This document shows positions 21,665-31,303 of a DNA stretch of 64,000 bases, piece by piece. The notes below the pieces were generated by a model that was given only the letters and a program-made list of their open reading frames with translations, was not told the DNA's origin and made no database searches. How positions within the stretch are numbered: the stretch's first letter is position 1; each line of letters starts with the position of its first letter. A program made the position numbers and the translations under genes. Source of the DNA: Sphaerosporella brunnea (taxonomy: Eukaryota > Ascomycota > Pezizomycetes > Pezizales > Pyronemataceae); NCBI GenBank assembly GCA_008704415.1, contig VXIS01000195.1, positions 26,228 to 90,227 of the forward strand, in the 5' to 3' direction.

Positions 21665-22240
21665 GATCATGTTTGTTGTCCGCACGCAACACTCACAAAT
21701 TATCCCACACCGACCTCTCCTCCACGTCCATGATCCTGTCCACGACCTTGATGATATTCATTCTTGCGTCGATGGCAATCACCCCCTTCCCACGCGCCTC
21801 GGCGTGGAGCAGTGATGCCGTGCGTATGCCACTGGAATACCAAACCATTGCACCATAGTTTCGGAGACGCTGTACCGCCGCCAAACAATCGCTGTCTACC
21901 CGTCGCCGCCTCGCTAAGCCTGGGTAGGGGGTTCGTGGGGTTGCGCAAAGCTTTGGCACGCAGTCCAATATAACGCGAAAACGAATTGTATCGGTGAGTA
22001 CCAGTCATTATTCAGCATGTTGTCCAAAAGGAACCTCTACTGACTCACATATGCCAGCGACTACCGGCGCAGGAGAGTCAGAGGCATCGCACATGTGGTG
22101 GACGGTTCACCGAGTAAGTGCTGCTTCTGCTCTGATTACCTTCTCGACGGTCAAGTCCATTTTGAAATGATGTTGCAGGTTCTGTGCGAAATACACCGTG
22201 GGCATAAGAATTGTGTCCACAACGACAGTTGGCGGCAGCT
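21665..22240. other. No confident gene
   Basis: Overlapping frames on the minus strand (21968-21693 and 22008-21700) are of similar length in two phases. The frame with RGKGVIAIDARMNIIKVVDRIM looks the more protein-like, but I found no start, splice partner or duplicate to support it. Confidence 0.35.
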
Positions 22241-22389
22241 GGCAGAACCACGACGGTTCCTGGCTCTACCGCATAGCGCTCCAGGCCAGCTAAAAACCTG
22301 TACAAGCGTAGACGGCTACGGTCCTCTTTCTTGCTCCCTGTCTCCCTGTTGAAAGTGGTCGAGTGTTGAAAGCGGTGGACATGTAGGAG

Positions 22390-22560
22390 TCGAGCATAGC
22401 CGAGGTTGTGGTCAATGATGGTGATGGGCAAAGCAATTATGTTATTACTGTCTAACAGGCTAATCCAAGTGCGTTTATATACACCTCCGAGCATCACTCC
22501 GTGTATCTATCACCGCTTCTCACTCATCCTTGGCCATGCCTAGAAAGCCAGTTTCCAACA
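22390..22560 (+). promoter_or_regulatory. Promoter/first-codons module, copy 3
   Basis: A TATA box at 22476-22481 is followed by a leader and ATG at 22536 (MPRKPVSNIEV, then stop). It lies tail to tail with the 165-aa gene copy B, exactly as module copy 2 lies with copy A. Because the frame stops after 11 codons unless GTGTGA after the GAG codon is used as a splice donor, this is a promoter module or an unresolved first exon. Confidence 0.55.
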
Positions 22561-22691
22561 TCGAGGTGTGAGAGTCGAGCGTAAGCCAGGGTGTGATGCT
22601 TGAAGCTTGGAGGTGGTAAGGTCAAACGCAATTGTGTTATTTCTATGTTACATGCTTGTCGAAAGTACCCCCATCTACCCCGCCTAGAAAC

Positions 22692-23246
22692 CTAATTTCC
22701 ACCACTGCCTGACCCAGCGGTTGGCGCACTGCGCCGAGTGCTCGCTCGCACGGATCGCCCTTGTGCCCATCCTTCTAACTGTCCCTGGGCGACTTGTTCC
22801 TCTTGGGCAAACTTTGCGGCCCAAAGGCCATCCAGCAGGTCGTCGATGGGATCAAACTCCTCCCTGTCAGCCAGGGGGAGATAAATTTCGGGCCTGAAGA
22901 TTATGGCCAGGGTGCTGGCCCCACGGAACATCCAATCGGTGGGCGTCTTGTGGGAAATCTCGCCGCCGCACCAGTTGTACACGTTGGCCGGCGGGTGGAT
23001 CGATTCCAAGGTGCGGAGGAGCAGATCGTTCGCCTCTTTGACCGCCTTTTGCCCGTGGGCTTTGCTGCTGCGGCTATTGCGTGGGGCTTTGAGATTGGGC
23101 ACTGGGTATGTTCCAGGCCGGAGGTATTGGAGGATTTCGTCATCATCGATGGGAGGCTGCTGGGCTTCGTCTGGGGGGGCAGATTAGTAAAGTAACAAGC
23201 CTTGGTGGTATTTTCTTTCAAACTCACTGTCGTTGATAGAAGCCAT
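22692..23246 (-). CDS. 165-aa unknown protein, two exons, copy B
   Basis: Exon 1 is 23246-23228 and exon 2 is 23170-22692, with a 57-nt intron at exactly the same place as in copy A (GTGAGT donor, seven Cs then AG at the acceptor). Protein length equals copy A. The central block NVYNWCGG-EIS and the EEFDPIDDLLDGLW acidic block are unchanged, while N-terminal residues around APRNSRSSKAHGQ differ. The branch site reads ACTAAT instead of ACTAAC. Both copies therefore look functional. No known domain is recognised. A weakly similar layout (short basic N-terminus, central W-rich segment, acidic tail) is seen in the 179-aa protein at 30764-31303, but that relation is tentative. Confidence 0.8.
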
Positions 23247-23898
23247 GTTTTGTGGTAGACGGTCTTGCTTGGTCGGATAGCAGCTGGTTTTGTTTGTTTG
23301 TTCGGTGTGTGGATGTAGAAGCACAGCCTAGAACCGCACATGGGGTAGTATATTTTTTCTTGCGCGGCCGTTCAGGTTCAATGGGAAGCTCAGGGCCAGC
23401 CTGAATGGCTCCAAACGTTGAGGTCGGCCACCACACCTTAGTTGCCTGAATGGGTCGGGCCGCAGTGGCCGACGCCGACTTTGAAACGAGTCTTAAATTC
23501 CAAACTGGCAATCTGGTCTGCGCACCATGTGTATCGGCTGTACATATTGCTCCGGGTATATCTCCCATAAACGGATAATAATGGCAGGCGCTCTCAGCAG
23601 CGCGCGCGTCGCTCCGTGTTGTCAAACATCTGAGGTCCGTAAAAGCCTTTATGTAAGCACCGGTCAGGTTAAGTGATAGCACACAGTCTGGATGACGATG
23701 CGGCGGGCCATCATGGATGCAACGTGTTTGAGGATCACGACCAGCTCTTGCGAGGTTCACTAATAGTCACTCGATCATGAGCGATCACACTTCTGACACG
23801 TATGGACCATCGCAGAGCGGTCCTCGGTAGATCCGTTTATCATTTTTTTGACTCGTCTAAACGGCCTGAATAGAAATGGAGCAACTAGTACACTAATC

Positions 23899-24345
23899 GT
23901 TTTAATCGATGGATCGGTGATATCAATTCCTACCTTGTTTGAAAGATCATGTTGACACTGAGTTCAACACGATAGCGCATATTATGAAAGTACACATAAT
24001 CAACCATGACATTTAATGTGGAAAGTGTCTCAAACCATGCAGATTCAATCAAGAAACGGAGAATTGTGCTTGACCTAAGCACACTAGATACCTCGGATCT
24101 GAGGCACACTCATAAATATCCGTAGGCAGAGTGTAGATTTCTTAATGCAAACCTTGACGGAGACAGCAACACACGACGTGGAGATAACACTGCGGAAACC
24201 TCCTGAATAAAACGGCGCGGTGATAGGGTACCTCGCTGATAGGACGAAGCGGTTGCAGGAAGTGCACTGGTTGAGTAAACTTGGAGCGCAGAAGCGACGG
24301 CCTAGGATATTACGTCGGCGCTGGGTCCTACCAAACGCGATGGGA
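23899..24345. repeat. Direct non-coding duplication, copy 2 (partner 14048-14505)
   Basis: Same orientation as copy 1. Shared blocks include AGATCATGTTGACACTGAG, TACCTCGGATC and GTGCACTGGTTGAGTAA. Confidence 0.75.
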
Positions 24346-25401
24346 TGGTATGCGCAGTAACGGTCCGTCAAGCGAGCGGCTGACTACACGACACAGCAGC
24401 GCCGGAGTCAACAACAAGAAATACATTCCGTCCCGTACGCGACCAAGCCAAGTCGCGAAGGGGACCTCCGAGTCACGACTGGATGCCCCGTCGCGACTGG
24501 TATTCCTACTCACGAACGATGTCCAGTGCCCGTTAAGGCCGTGCTTGAGGTCTTGAAAGAAACCCGATACCACCCCTGAATTTCCACCAAATCTCAGATT
24601 TACACGTCGTTTGCTTTGCCAGAATCCTCTGATTTTGCGCTATCAAAGCGTATCCTCAAAATTAGACCGCCACAAAAATACGAATTTTGTACTATCCCAA
24701 CGCCCCCTCGCCCCGCCCCGGTGCCTCACACCCCCCCCCCCCCACTCTTACTCGGAAGTATATGTCTGCTCCAACACGTATCCGAGCAGGACGTGGCAAT
24801 CGTGAGTCGACGCCCAGGGAAAGATGGCACCACGCTCTAAGGCGACGCCGGCACTGTGGGACAGGGTAGCTGGGCGTCGAGATGCCTCAGGGTTGGGTAA
24901 CTGTAGATACCCGGTAGATTCGCCGTAGGCTCCTCAGGCGCCTGTTCGCATGGCTTTGACATAAGCCTTGGTGGGTTGTCCCATTATTCTAGCTTAGAAG
25001 TTGGGCGAGGGCGGTTTTGGGATTTCAGGCTTGTCCTCTCCTTCTGCCCCGACTTAGCACCGACCATGTGAACCCCCAGTATCGCGATGGGAACGTGCGA
25101 ACGAGCGCCCCAGCCTAGTGGGGCCGCCCATGTGCAAGCACACGCCGCGTTTCACCGGACGCCCGACTCCTGACAGGGGCCGACATGCCAGAGTCAATCA
25201 AGAGTGAAGCAAACCCCTGTGTCAAACCCAATTCACGGCCCGTCCGGCATTCCGCCGCCACTGCGTGACGGACCTGAGGGTTGTACCCCAACAATCGGTT
25301 TGTGAACCACATGACTGACAAAATCTGGGCTACAAAAGCCAGTCGAAAATTTTTCACCCTCACACTTTAATTTCTTGCAGCAAGCCATCTCGCTCTCAGC
25401 A
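24346..25401. other. No supported gene
   Basis: The stretch includes a 13-base C run near 24728 and the upstream region of the ankyrin gene. No TATA box is obvious; a T-rich stretch with CACACTTTAATTTCTTGCAG lies just before the start codon at 25402. Confidence 0.5.
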
Positions 25402-27042
25402 ATGCACCCCTCAGCAGCAACCCTCACCGCACCAGCATCCGGAGAGCCACCCGATATCGACCAAAGTTCAAACGCGAACATCACTTCGTCAGAGGCCCAG
25501 GAATCAATGCCTACATCCAATCTCGCTGGCGCGGCCTACGGCGGCACGGACACCGGATCTGGAGGCAAGCTGGACAGGCCGTTATCACCTGCTGGAAACA
25601 CCTTATCCTTGCTTTACCGGCTGCCCTATGAAATGCATTTGGAAGTCGCCTCGCATCTTGGGTCTGACTTCGCAGCCATGGGCCTGGCGCTCGCCGGCTG
25701 TCCTGTTGCAACAAGACTTTTACTGCCACCATATATTCCTCGGAGTATCTATGCGCAGCGGCACCTGCTTGTTACGGCGATGGTCGAAGGTTACGGGGTT
25801 CGTCATTTCACTCGCCTCGTGGATGCAATGATGATGGTTCCCGACCTGCTGTATAGCCCTTTTCTGTGGAGCCAGGATAAAAACACCACCACTTACACGG
25901 TGTTTGCGCCGCCCCGCTCGACTATGGGTGCAAATTTCCACTTCTCCCGGGAGACTTTCGCTAGCGAGATAGCGTTCTGGCATGACGACTTTCCAGAGAA
26001 AACTGTCGGCGTGATCAACGCCGCGGTCGGAATGGCCGAGATAGGCATTATCCGGATGCTCTTTGCGCAAATCCAGGAGGCAATATCATCTGAAGAGGGG
26101 TACGAGGTATGGGAGAGGCAGCTGCTCTCCCGGTACCCAACCCCAATTCATTATGCCTGCCTCTATGCCCGACCGGATATCCTGGAGTGGTTCTTAAGCT
26201 GGTATGCTACGCACGCGACTCGCACTCTCCGCAAAATCATGCGTACCACGGGACCCATTTCTGGCAACACTTGTGCCGAGACGCCATTTTACCTTGCCGT
26301 GGCAGGAGGCCAATTCGCGGGCCGTTCGGAGGAAGATGTCCTCACGGTGCTTCATATACTAGAGCCGTACCCTGCCAGACACAACTTTATCGGTTCGCAC
26401 CCTCTCCTTGAGCTTGCGAGGAACGGTTATTTGCTTCCCGAATCGGTGATCACCATACTCCTGCGCCGACTGCCTGTCCTCACTGGCCAGCTTGGGCAAG
26501 CCTGCATCAAGCGATATTTGTGGCACAAGAAAGCAACAGGAGCGCAACTGGAGGCGATGCTCGCGGCCGGCCTCCCGTTTCCCGCACATTGGCACAGCGG
26601 ACCTATCTCGAAAGGGAACTACAGGCTTATTTCTTGGATAGTGGATAACGTTCCGAATGTAGTCTGTCGGCCCGAACATCTGTGGGCGTATTTTCTCAGA
26701 CGACTCCCGAGGGCGAATTTCATCCCTCTCATGGAACTCCTTGGCACCTTATCCAAGAGGTTCGCCCCGGAGGGGTTCCACGGCCAGACGCTTTGTCTCG
26801 CGATCCTGATGGGTTCCCGCTTAGCCGGCAACACAAGACTGAGGCACGAAGGTGGTGATATACCGGTCGAGTGGGTTTGGGATGTGGTGCGTGCAATGAT
26901 GCTGGCGGGCGCCAACGTCAATGATCCGTGGGAGGACCGCTGCTTGAGGGATACTTTCGCGGACGCCGTGGATCTGAACAACTATGTCGGATGGACGGCA
27001 TCGCAAATGCTTACGGGGTGCGCCACTTTCGACTTCCCCTAA
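25402..27042 (+). CDS. F-box-like and ankyrin-like repeat protein (546 aa)
   Basis: A single uninterrupted exon. I place the start at ATG 25402, the first ATG of the frame. The first 65 residues are Ser/Thr/Ala-rich and probably disordered. Residues 72-105 (YRLPYEMHLEVASHLGSDF) resemble an F-box, whose role would be to bind a Skp1-type adaptor in an SCF ubiquitin ligase. Ankyrin-like helices follow, for example at 201-221, 247-268 (TPIHYACLYARPDILEWFL) and 293-305 (TPFYLAVAGG), with degenerate repeats to the C-terminus (MMLAGANVNDPWED). Such F-box or ankyrin proteins are expanded in many fungi, usually as substrate receptors. The ligase role is inference from the weak F-box match. Intact frame, regular codon use and lack of close repeats suggest a real gene. 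Confidence 0.82.
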   Translation: MHPSAATLTAPASGEPPDIDQSSNANITSSEAQESMPTSNLAGAAYGGTDTGSGGKLDRPLSPAGNTLSLLYRLPYEMHLEVASHLGSDFAAMGLALAGCPVATRLLLPPYIPRSIYAQRHLLVTAMVEGYGVRHFTRLVDAMMMVPDLLYSPFLWSQDKNTTTYTVFAPPRSTMGANFHFSRETFASEIAFWHDDFPEKTVGVINAAVGMAEIGIIRMLFAQIQEAISSEEGYEVWERQLLSRYPTPIHYACLYARPDILEWFLSWYATHATRTLRKIMRTTGPISGNTCAETPFYLAVAGGQFAGRSEEDVLTVLHILEPYPARHNFIGSHPLLELARNGYLLPESVITILLRRLPVLTGQLGQACIKRYLWHKKATGAQLEAMLAAGLPFPAHWHSGPISKGNYRLISWIVDNVPNVVCRPEHLWAYFLRRLPRANFIPLMELLGTLSKRFAPEGFHGQTLCLAILMGSRLAGNTRLRHEGGDIPVEWVWDVVRAMMLAGANVNDPWEDRCLRDTFADAVDLNNYVGWTASQMLTGCATFDFP

Positions 27043-27513
27043 GAGCTCTGCCTGTCCAGAAGTGATGAGGTTGGCCGTAGAGTACGTTCATAGTAATTGA
27101 TCATTGATGCGCGGCAGCGCCTGAAGTTCAATCTGGAAAACCGTTGTGATTTGTGGATTGTGTGATTGAGCACCTTGAGCTTCGACAACTGTTTGGCGTT
27201 TCCATTTACATCTCCTCAACCGATGAAGCCCGGGAGTTGTCTGTGAATGTCTGCCGCACGCAAATATATCGGTAACCGAAGCTACTGCGATGAATGTGAG
27301 GACCGCCATGAATCTCTCCGCTTATGTCATGCAAATGGATATATATATCTCACCCGCTCCTATTCTCATATTACCCAGAACCGCGCCACCGGCAACGGTT
27401 TGCCCGGAAGGCCGCTCTTTCCACTCCCAAACCGTCCAAGGCGAAGTTTCAATCCCAGATCTCTGGACCCCGTGAACGCATTTCAAATCCACGCGACCAG
27501 AGTGAAGTCCCAG
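27043..27513. other. No supported gene
   Basis: Short plus-strand frames in three phases overlap between 27247 and 27540 without motifs. The downstream side is bounded by the inverted-repeat element at 27514. Confidence 0.5.
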
Positions 27514-27907
27514 CCCACTTGATGGTGCACCCCACTTGATAGTGGATTGATAACATAAGAGGTAATTTACGCCGCAATCTCAATCCCGCCGTCCCATCGA
27601 GTGAAATTCTTCGAGCGCACCAGTGACGACCTACACCATATTTCCGCTCTCTAGGGCAGTGGCTACGCCCCGCCTGACTCTTCGCTGCCAATTGTGCACT
27701 TTTTTTCTTCCCGAGTTTCGTCGCGGTTGCCATGACATGGAGCCGGACGTTCAAGCGGATTTTGGTGAGTCCAGGGCGGGAAGGCGGTATTGTGGAGCGA
27801 CGGGAGGGCACAGTCACAGAATCTCACTCGACGGGAATTGAGATTGCCGTGTAGATTATCTCTTATCATCTCAATCCACTATCAAATGGGGTGCACCCCC
27901 AAGTGGG
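27514..27907. mobile_element. Inverted-repeat MITE, 394 bp
   Basis: Arms of about 85 bp begin CCCACTTGATGGTGCACCCC at the left and end in the near-complement at the right (AAGTGGG at 27901-27907). Shared inner motifs are TTGATAGTGGATTGA and GCAATCTCAATCCC. A second, interrupted copy is at 13524-14012, and a fragment (TTTGATAGTGGACC, GATAAGAGATATGCC) lies at 31805-31858. No transposase. Superfamily uncertain, as no clear target duplication is visible. Confidence 0.75.
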
Positions 27908-27984
27908 TCGAGACTTTGCACTTTCAGTCAGAATGCTGTTATATGAACCTGGTGGGTACAAAAATCTTAACGCACCCCTGCCCC

Positions 27985-29326
27985 TAGGGTTCAATAATTT
28001 GTAGTGTAAACGGCAGGACGTATATGGTGCCATCTGTGGTGCCGCCTATAGTGACACCCACCCACCAAAGCTTTATATTGCGCGTCACCACAGTATTCGT
28101 GTCCTTTATACTACAAATTCGTGTCTTTCAAACTACAAGTTCGTGTCTTTTACACTGCACAGTTCGTGTCTTTCAAACTACAAATTCGTGTCTTTCAAAC
28201 CACGAGTTCGTGGCCTTTAAACCACGAGTTCGTGGCCTTTAAACTACGAGTTCGTGGCCTTTAAACCACGAGTTCGTGGCCTTTAAACTACGAGTTCGTG
28301 TCTTTCAAACTGCAAATTCGTGTCTTTTAAACCACGAGTTCGTGGCCTTTAAACTACGAGTTCGTGGCCTTTACACTACAAATTCGTGTCTTTTAAACCA
28401 CGAGTTCGTGGCCTTTACACTACGAGTTCCTGCAAAAATGCCACGATAAACGCCACGATGCTAGTCACGATGGATGCCACGATAATTGCCATGATAAAAG
28501 CCCGTTAATTGTTCAATATAGACGATCTACAGGATCAAGACAAGTGCCACTACATTTGACACGACGACTCCCACCACAGTCCGTGCACCAAAAGTCACCA
28601 CCACAAATACCACGGCGTTCTACAACATAGCCGGACTTCCTTGTAGCGAGATAGTGAAGGGGTGGAGACCGTCTGGGAAGCTTTGTTCCGTTGGTTGAAG
28701 TTCTGGGTCTGGGAAAAGTTAGCTAAGTTCAGCAACAGCATGAGTAGAAACTGACGGGGGCAGCAGCGGGAATGGGGTAGCGGGATCAGCTGTGTTCCGC
28801 TGCCTGTTAACTCCAGCGAGCTCTAGAAGCAGCACGATGTCAGCGGAATTGACTGTTCTGCTGCGCGTGGAAACTCACCACCAAACAAGCAGAGTGATGG
28901 CTGATGAAGGATGATTGGTGTTGAAAAAGGATTGGTGTTGAAGGTTGAGGAAAAGAAAGGGTGGAGAAGCGGAAGGCTGGAAATTTAAAGATGGGACCTC
29001 CCGTCCCCTCAAATGGGCTTAGCTTTCCTCCAAATGTGGTGTCGTTCGTCGTGGCGAATGCGTTCTTGATGTGTCTGCTTCACTTGGTTCGGTGTGCCGT
29101 TTATCGTGGCGTTGCAAGCACGAACTGTGTCGTGACCCTTCCTTTTATCGTGGCTTTGACACCCCGGGTGGTGTATTTGGCACGACACTTTCTCTATGCC
29201 ACGACGATAAGAGGTTTTGTAGTTTAAATGGCACGACTTTGACACCGCGGTGTGACATTTAAACTACGTAACAGGCTTTTGTGGTGCCCTTTAAACCACA
29301 CCACACCAAAATCTTGTACCCTAGTG
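27985..29326. mobile_element. Probable non-autonomous element with subterminal repeats
   Basis: The left end is TAGGGTTCAATAATTT and the right end is GTACCCTAGTG. Both are flanked by CCTGCCCC (27977-27984 and 29327-29334), which would be an 8-bp target duplication. The interior near both ends is filled with repeated and inverted CCACGA/TCGTGG and TTTAAACCAC motifs. No transposase frame is visible. An hAT-like origin is inferred only from duplication length and the TAGGG end. Confidence 0.5.
28100..28432. repeat. 22-bp minisatellite, about 15 copies
   Basis: Tandem units of the type AAACTACGAGTTCGTGG plus CCTTT or TCTTT. Each unit contains the near-palindrome CCACGAGTTCGTGG in its best form, so each could fold as a small hairpin. 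The units alternate between CTACAAATTCGTGTCTTTC and CCACGAGTTCGTGGCCTTT variants. Confidence 0.85.
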
Positions 29327-29334
29327 CCTGCCCC

Positions 29335-30290
29335 GGCCCCGGTGAGTTGAAAAGGAGTAAATTCCAGAAATCCATCACTCTTGCTGGTCCCAGGTCATCT
29401 GGCCTAGCGCAAACACTCCCTTCCCGGAGTGCCCTCTATCGCGTTCAAGGTTGGTTGTTATTAATCATCACCGTCCGTGTTTGATAGCAGCCAGGCCCGT
29501 CTATTGCCGCTCCACCGGCGTGGTCCCGTGTTGCGATCCTGATTTCCGATGCGCAGGTGAGTCAGTTTGCACGTGTCGCTTCAGTTGAGAGTCGGATGTC
29601 GTGGCATCAATCATCCACTCTTAGGTCAGTGCCCCCAATGGCAGGCTCGATTGTGTTATCGTTAGTATATTAACTGTAGCCATAGCTTATTTGACAGTGA
29701 ATGAATACATACGGCGTATTGAGCTGCTCTTATGGCGACGGTAAATCTGTGCGCACCTGGAGGTGAGCTTCGCTCAAGATGACTGTACAACGTCCGATTT
29801 TTCCGCCTACGTTGCACACCGTAATCTTTATACACGAGGATAACCCCTAAGAATTTCCAACTTGTGAATAGCGTTGACGCGAGCACTTGTCTTAAGCAAC
29901 ACTTGTTCCGAAGAACTGGAGTTGGCGACCATGTACAGTTAGGTCCTGGGCATCGGTTTTGTGTTATTGATGTCGCTGAAACCCACTACAACAGACATGC
30001 ATACAATACGGCGATCCGTTCCAAGCACACACCTCCAGAAATAACGGATATACCTCCACTCTCCATTTATGACTTCCTCATGTGAAAAGATCTGATCAGA
30101 TGCTATCCCTTCAGTTATGGGGTTGAGGGCAGTGTGCAAACACCATATTCGGGTGTCCACTCTTTGACGGCAAAAAAAACGCAGTTCCACCTGCCTGGAA
30201 AACAAATGGCGAATCATATTGTTTTCTGCGGTGCATTTTTCGCTGTGTGCCGAACAGACTCGGCAATGCACCAAGAAACCCATTCCGAAT
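29335..30290 (+). other. Unresolved, possibly coding relic (29864-30712)
   Basis: From 29335 to about 29860 I see nothing. From about 29900 to 30712 several plus-strand frames look protein-like in succession: GVGDHVQLGPGHRFCVID, then HLPGKQMANHIVFCGAFFAV, then DPDDIAVLAGTDHYRLVGII, and finally a hydrophobic segment GVTLLAAGAIAAIIAAGASY ending at 30712. They lie in different phases and I could not link them with clean splice sites. A decayed gene, or one with unusual introns, would explain this. Confidence 0.3.
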
Positions 30291-30763
30291 GACTTCAGCT
30301 TATACTGATCCTGACGATATTGCGGTCCTCGCCGGCACCGATCATTATCGCCTGGTAGGTATCATCGAACTTCAGCTCATTGTGGATCAGAGAACCGCAC
30401 GTTCTAGTTGATTGTCCGTGCTCTATGTGACCAATGCCATGACATGCGTGGACGGCGTGTGAAAGTATTCCGAGTCTCAGTTTGCAAAAGTTTAATGGCT
30501 CGAACCGAATCAATCACCGTTTGCTGTCGGGACCCGATCCACACGATCCGAGGTGTATTACGGACCATCACGCGCTGGATTCCCAAGCTCCGCAAATAGA
30601 GGATTCAAAGGCAGATGGGGGCGCGATTGGTGTCACGCTGTTGGCCGCAGGGGCGATTGCGGCAATAATAGCAGCGGGAGCCAGTTATCGCTCTTTAAAC
30701 ATGATTGAGTAGAAGAAACAACCAAAAGAAAATTACAAACACTCCAACATCGTCGTCGTCGCA

Positions 30764-31303
30764 CTACTCCTCCTCGCTGGTACTCGTCATCTCTTCATCA
30801 TCCTCCTCCTCAATATTCTCCTCCCCTTCACTCTCCTCCTCCTCCGGCTCGCCATCGCTATCAGACTCGGTGTCACTGTGGACCACATCATTGAGGTCCA
30901 CATACTCCTCCGCCTCCTCCTGCTCCTTCACCCTCTTGCGCCCGAAGCATTCTGGGGCTCCAATCTTGAGGGTTTCCCCTGGGATGACCCACTCTGCCCC
31001 CGGAGAAATCTCGATCGTCACTTTGATCGTGCCTTTCGGCCAACGCTGGCGGGGCAAGAGCTTGTCGAAGGTGCCCCAGCCCCAGGCCTCGGGACGGTTC
31101 TGGGTTGCCATCCCGAAAAGCTGCGGCAGATCCTTGATGTCGGCGGCATCCAACGCGTAGCGGTACCGGCGTTTGGCGTCACCGCGGCACTTGATCTTGT
31201 CGATGGCGGTTCCGTCGTAGAGGGGTGGGAGCTTGGCGAGCCGGCGTGAACGGCGGGGATGGGAGGAAGGCAGCGGCGAAGTGCGCATCTTGCGGGAAGG
31301 CAT
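30764..31303 (-). CDS. 179-aa protein with acidic C-terminal tail
   Basis: ATG at 31303 follows a leader rich in CAACAACAACAAAAACACACAC, a typical fungal 5' leader, and starts MPSRKMRTSP. Residues 1-45 are basic (RRSRRLAKLPPL). A central part contains PEAWGWGTFDKLLPRQRWP and KVTIEISPGAEWVIPG. The last 40 residues are nearly all Glu, Asp and Ser. An upstream in-frame extension of 99 codons exists but translates the leader and has no support. A basic-plus-acidic layout suggests a nuclear or chromatin-associated protein, which is inference. Weak similarity in layout to the 165-aa proteins at 8537 and 22692 is possible, not shown. Confidence 0.7.
   Translation of the reverse strand: MPSRKMRTSPLPSSHPRRSRRLAKLPPLYDGTAIDKIKCRGDAKRRYRYALDAADIKDLPQLFGMATQNRPEAWGWGTFDKLLPRQRWPKGTIKVTIEISPGAEWVIPGETLKIGAPECFGRKRVKEQEEAEEYVDLNDVVHSDTESDSDGEPEEEESEGEENIEEEDDEEMTSTSEEE

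Larger units (their letters stand above)
22240..23520. repeat. Inverted segmental duplication, copy B (partner 8240-9545)
   Basis: Reverse-complement match to 8240-9545, including the gene, its upstream non-coding region and the tail-to-tail promoter module. Small insertions occur at both ends. Confidence 0.85.

Noticed and set aside
28024..28242. Frame across the 22-bp minisatellite
   Set aside because: Repetitive translation of the tandem repeat, with no start context and no conservation.
28098..28432. CRISPR array
   Set aside because: Units are contiguous without unique spacers, and the genome is eukaryotic.
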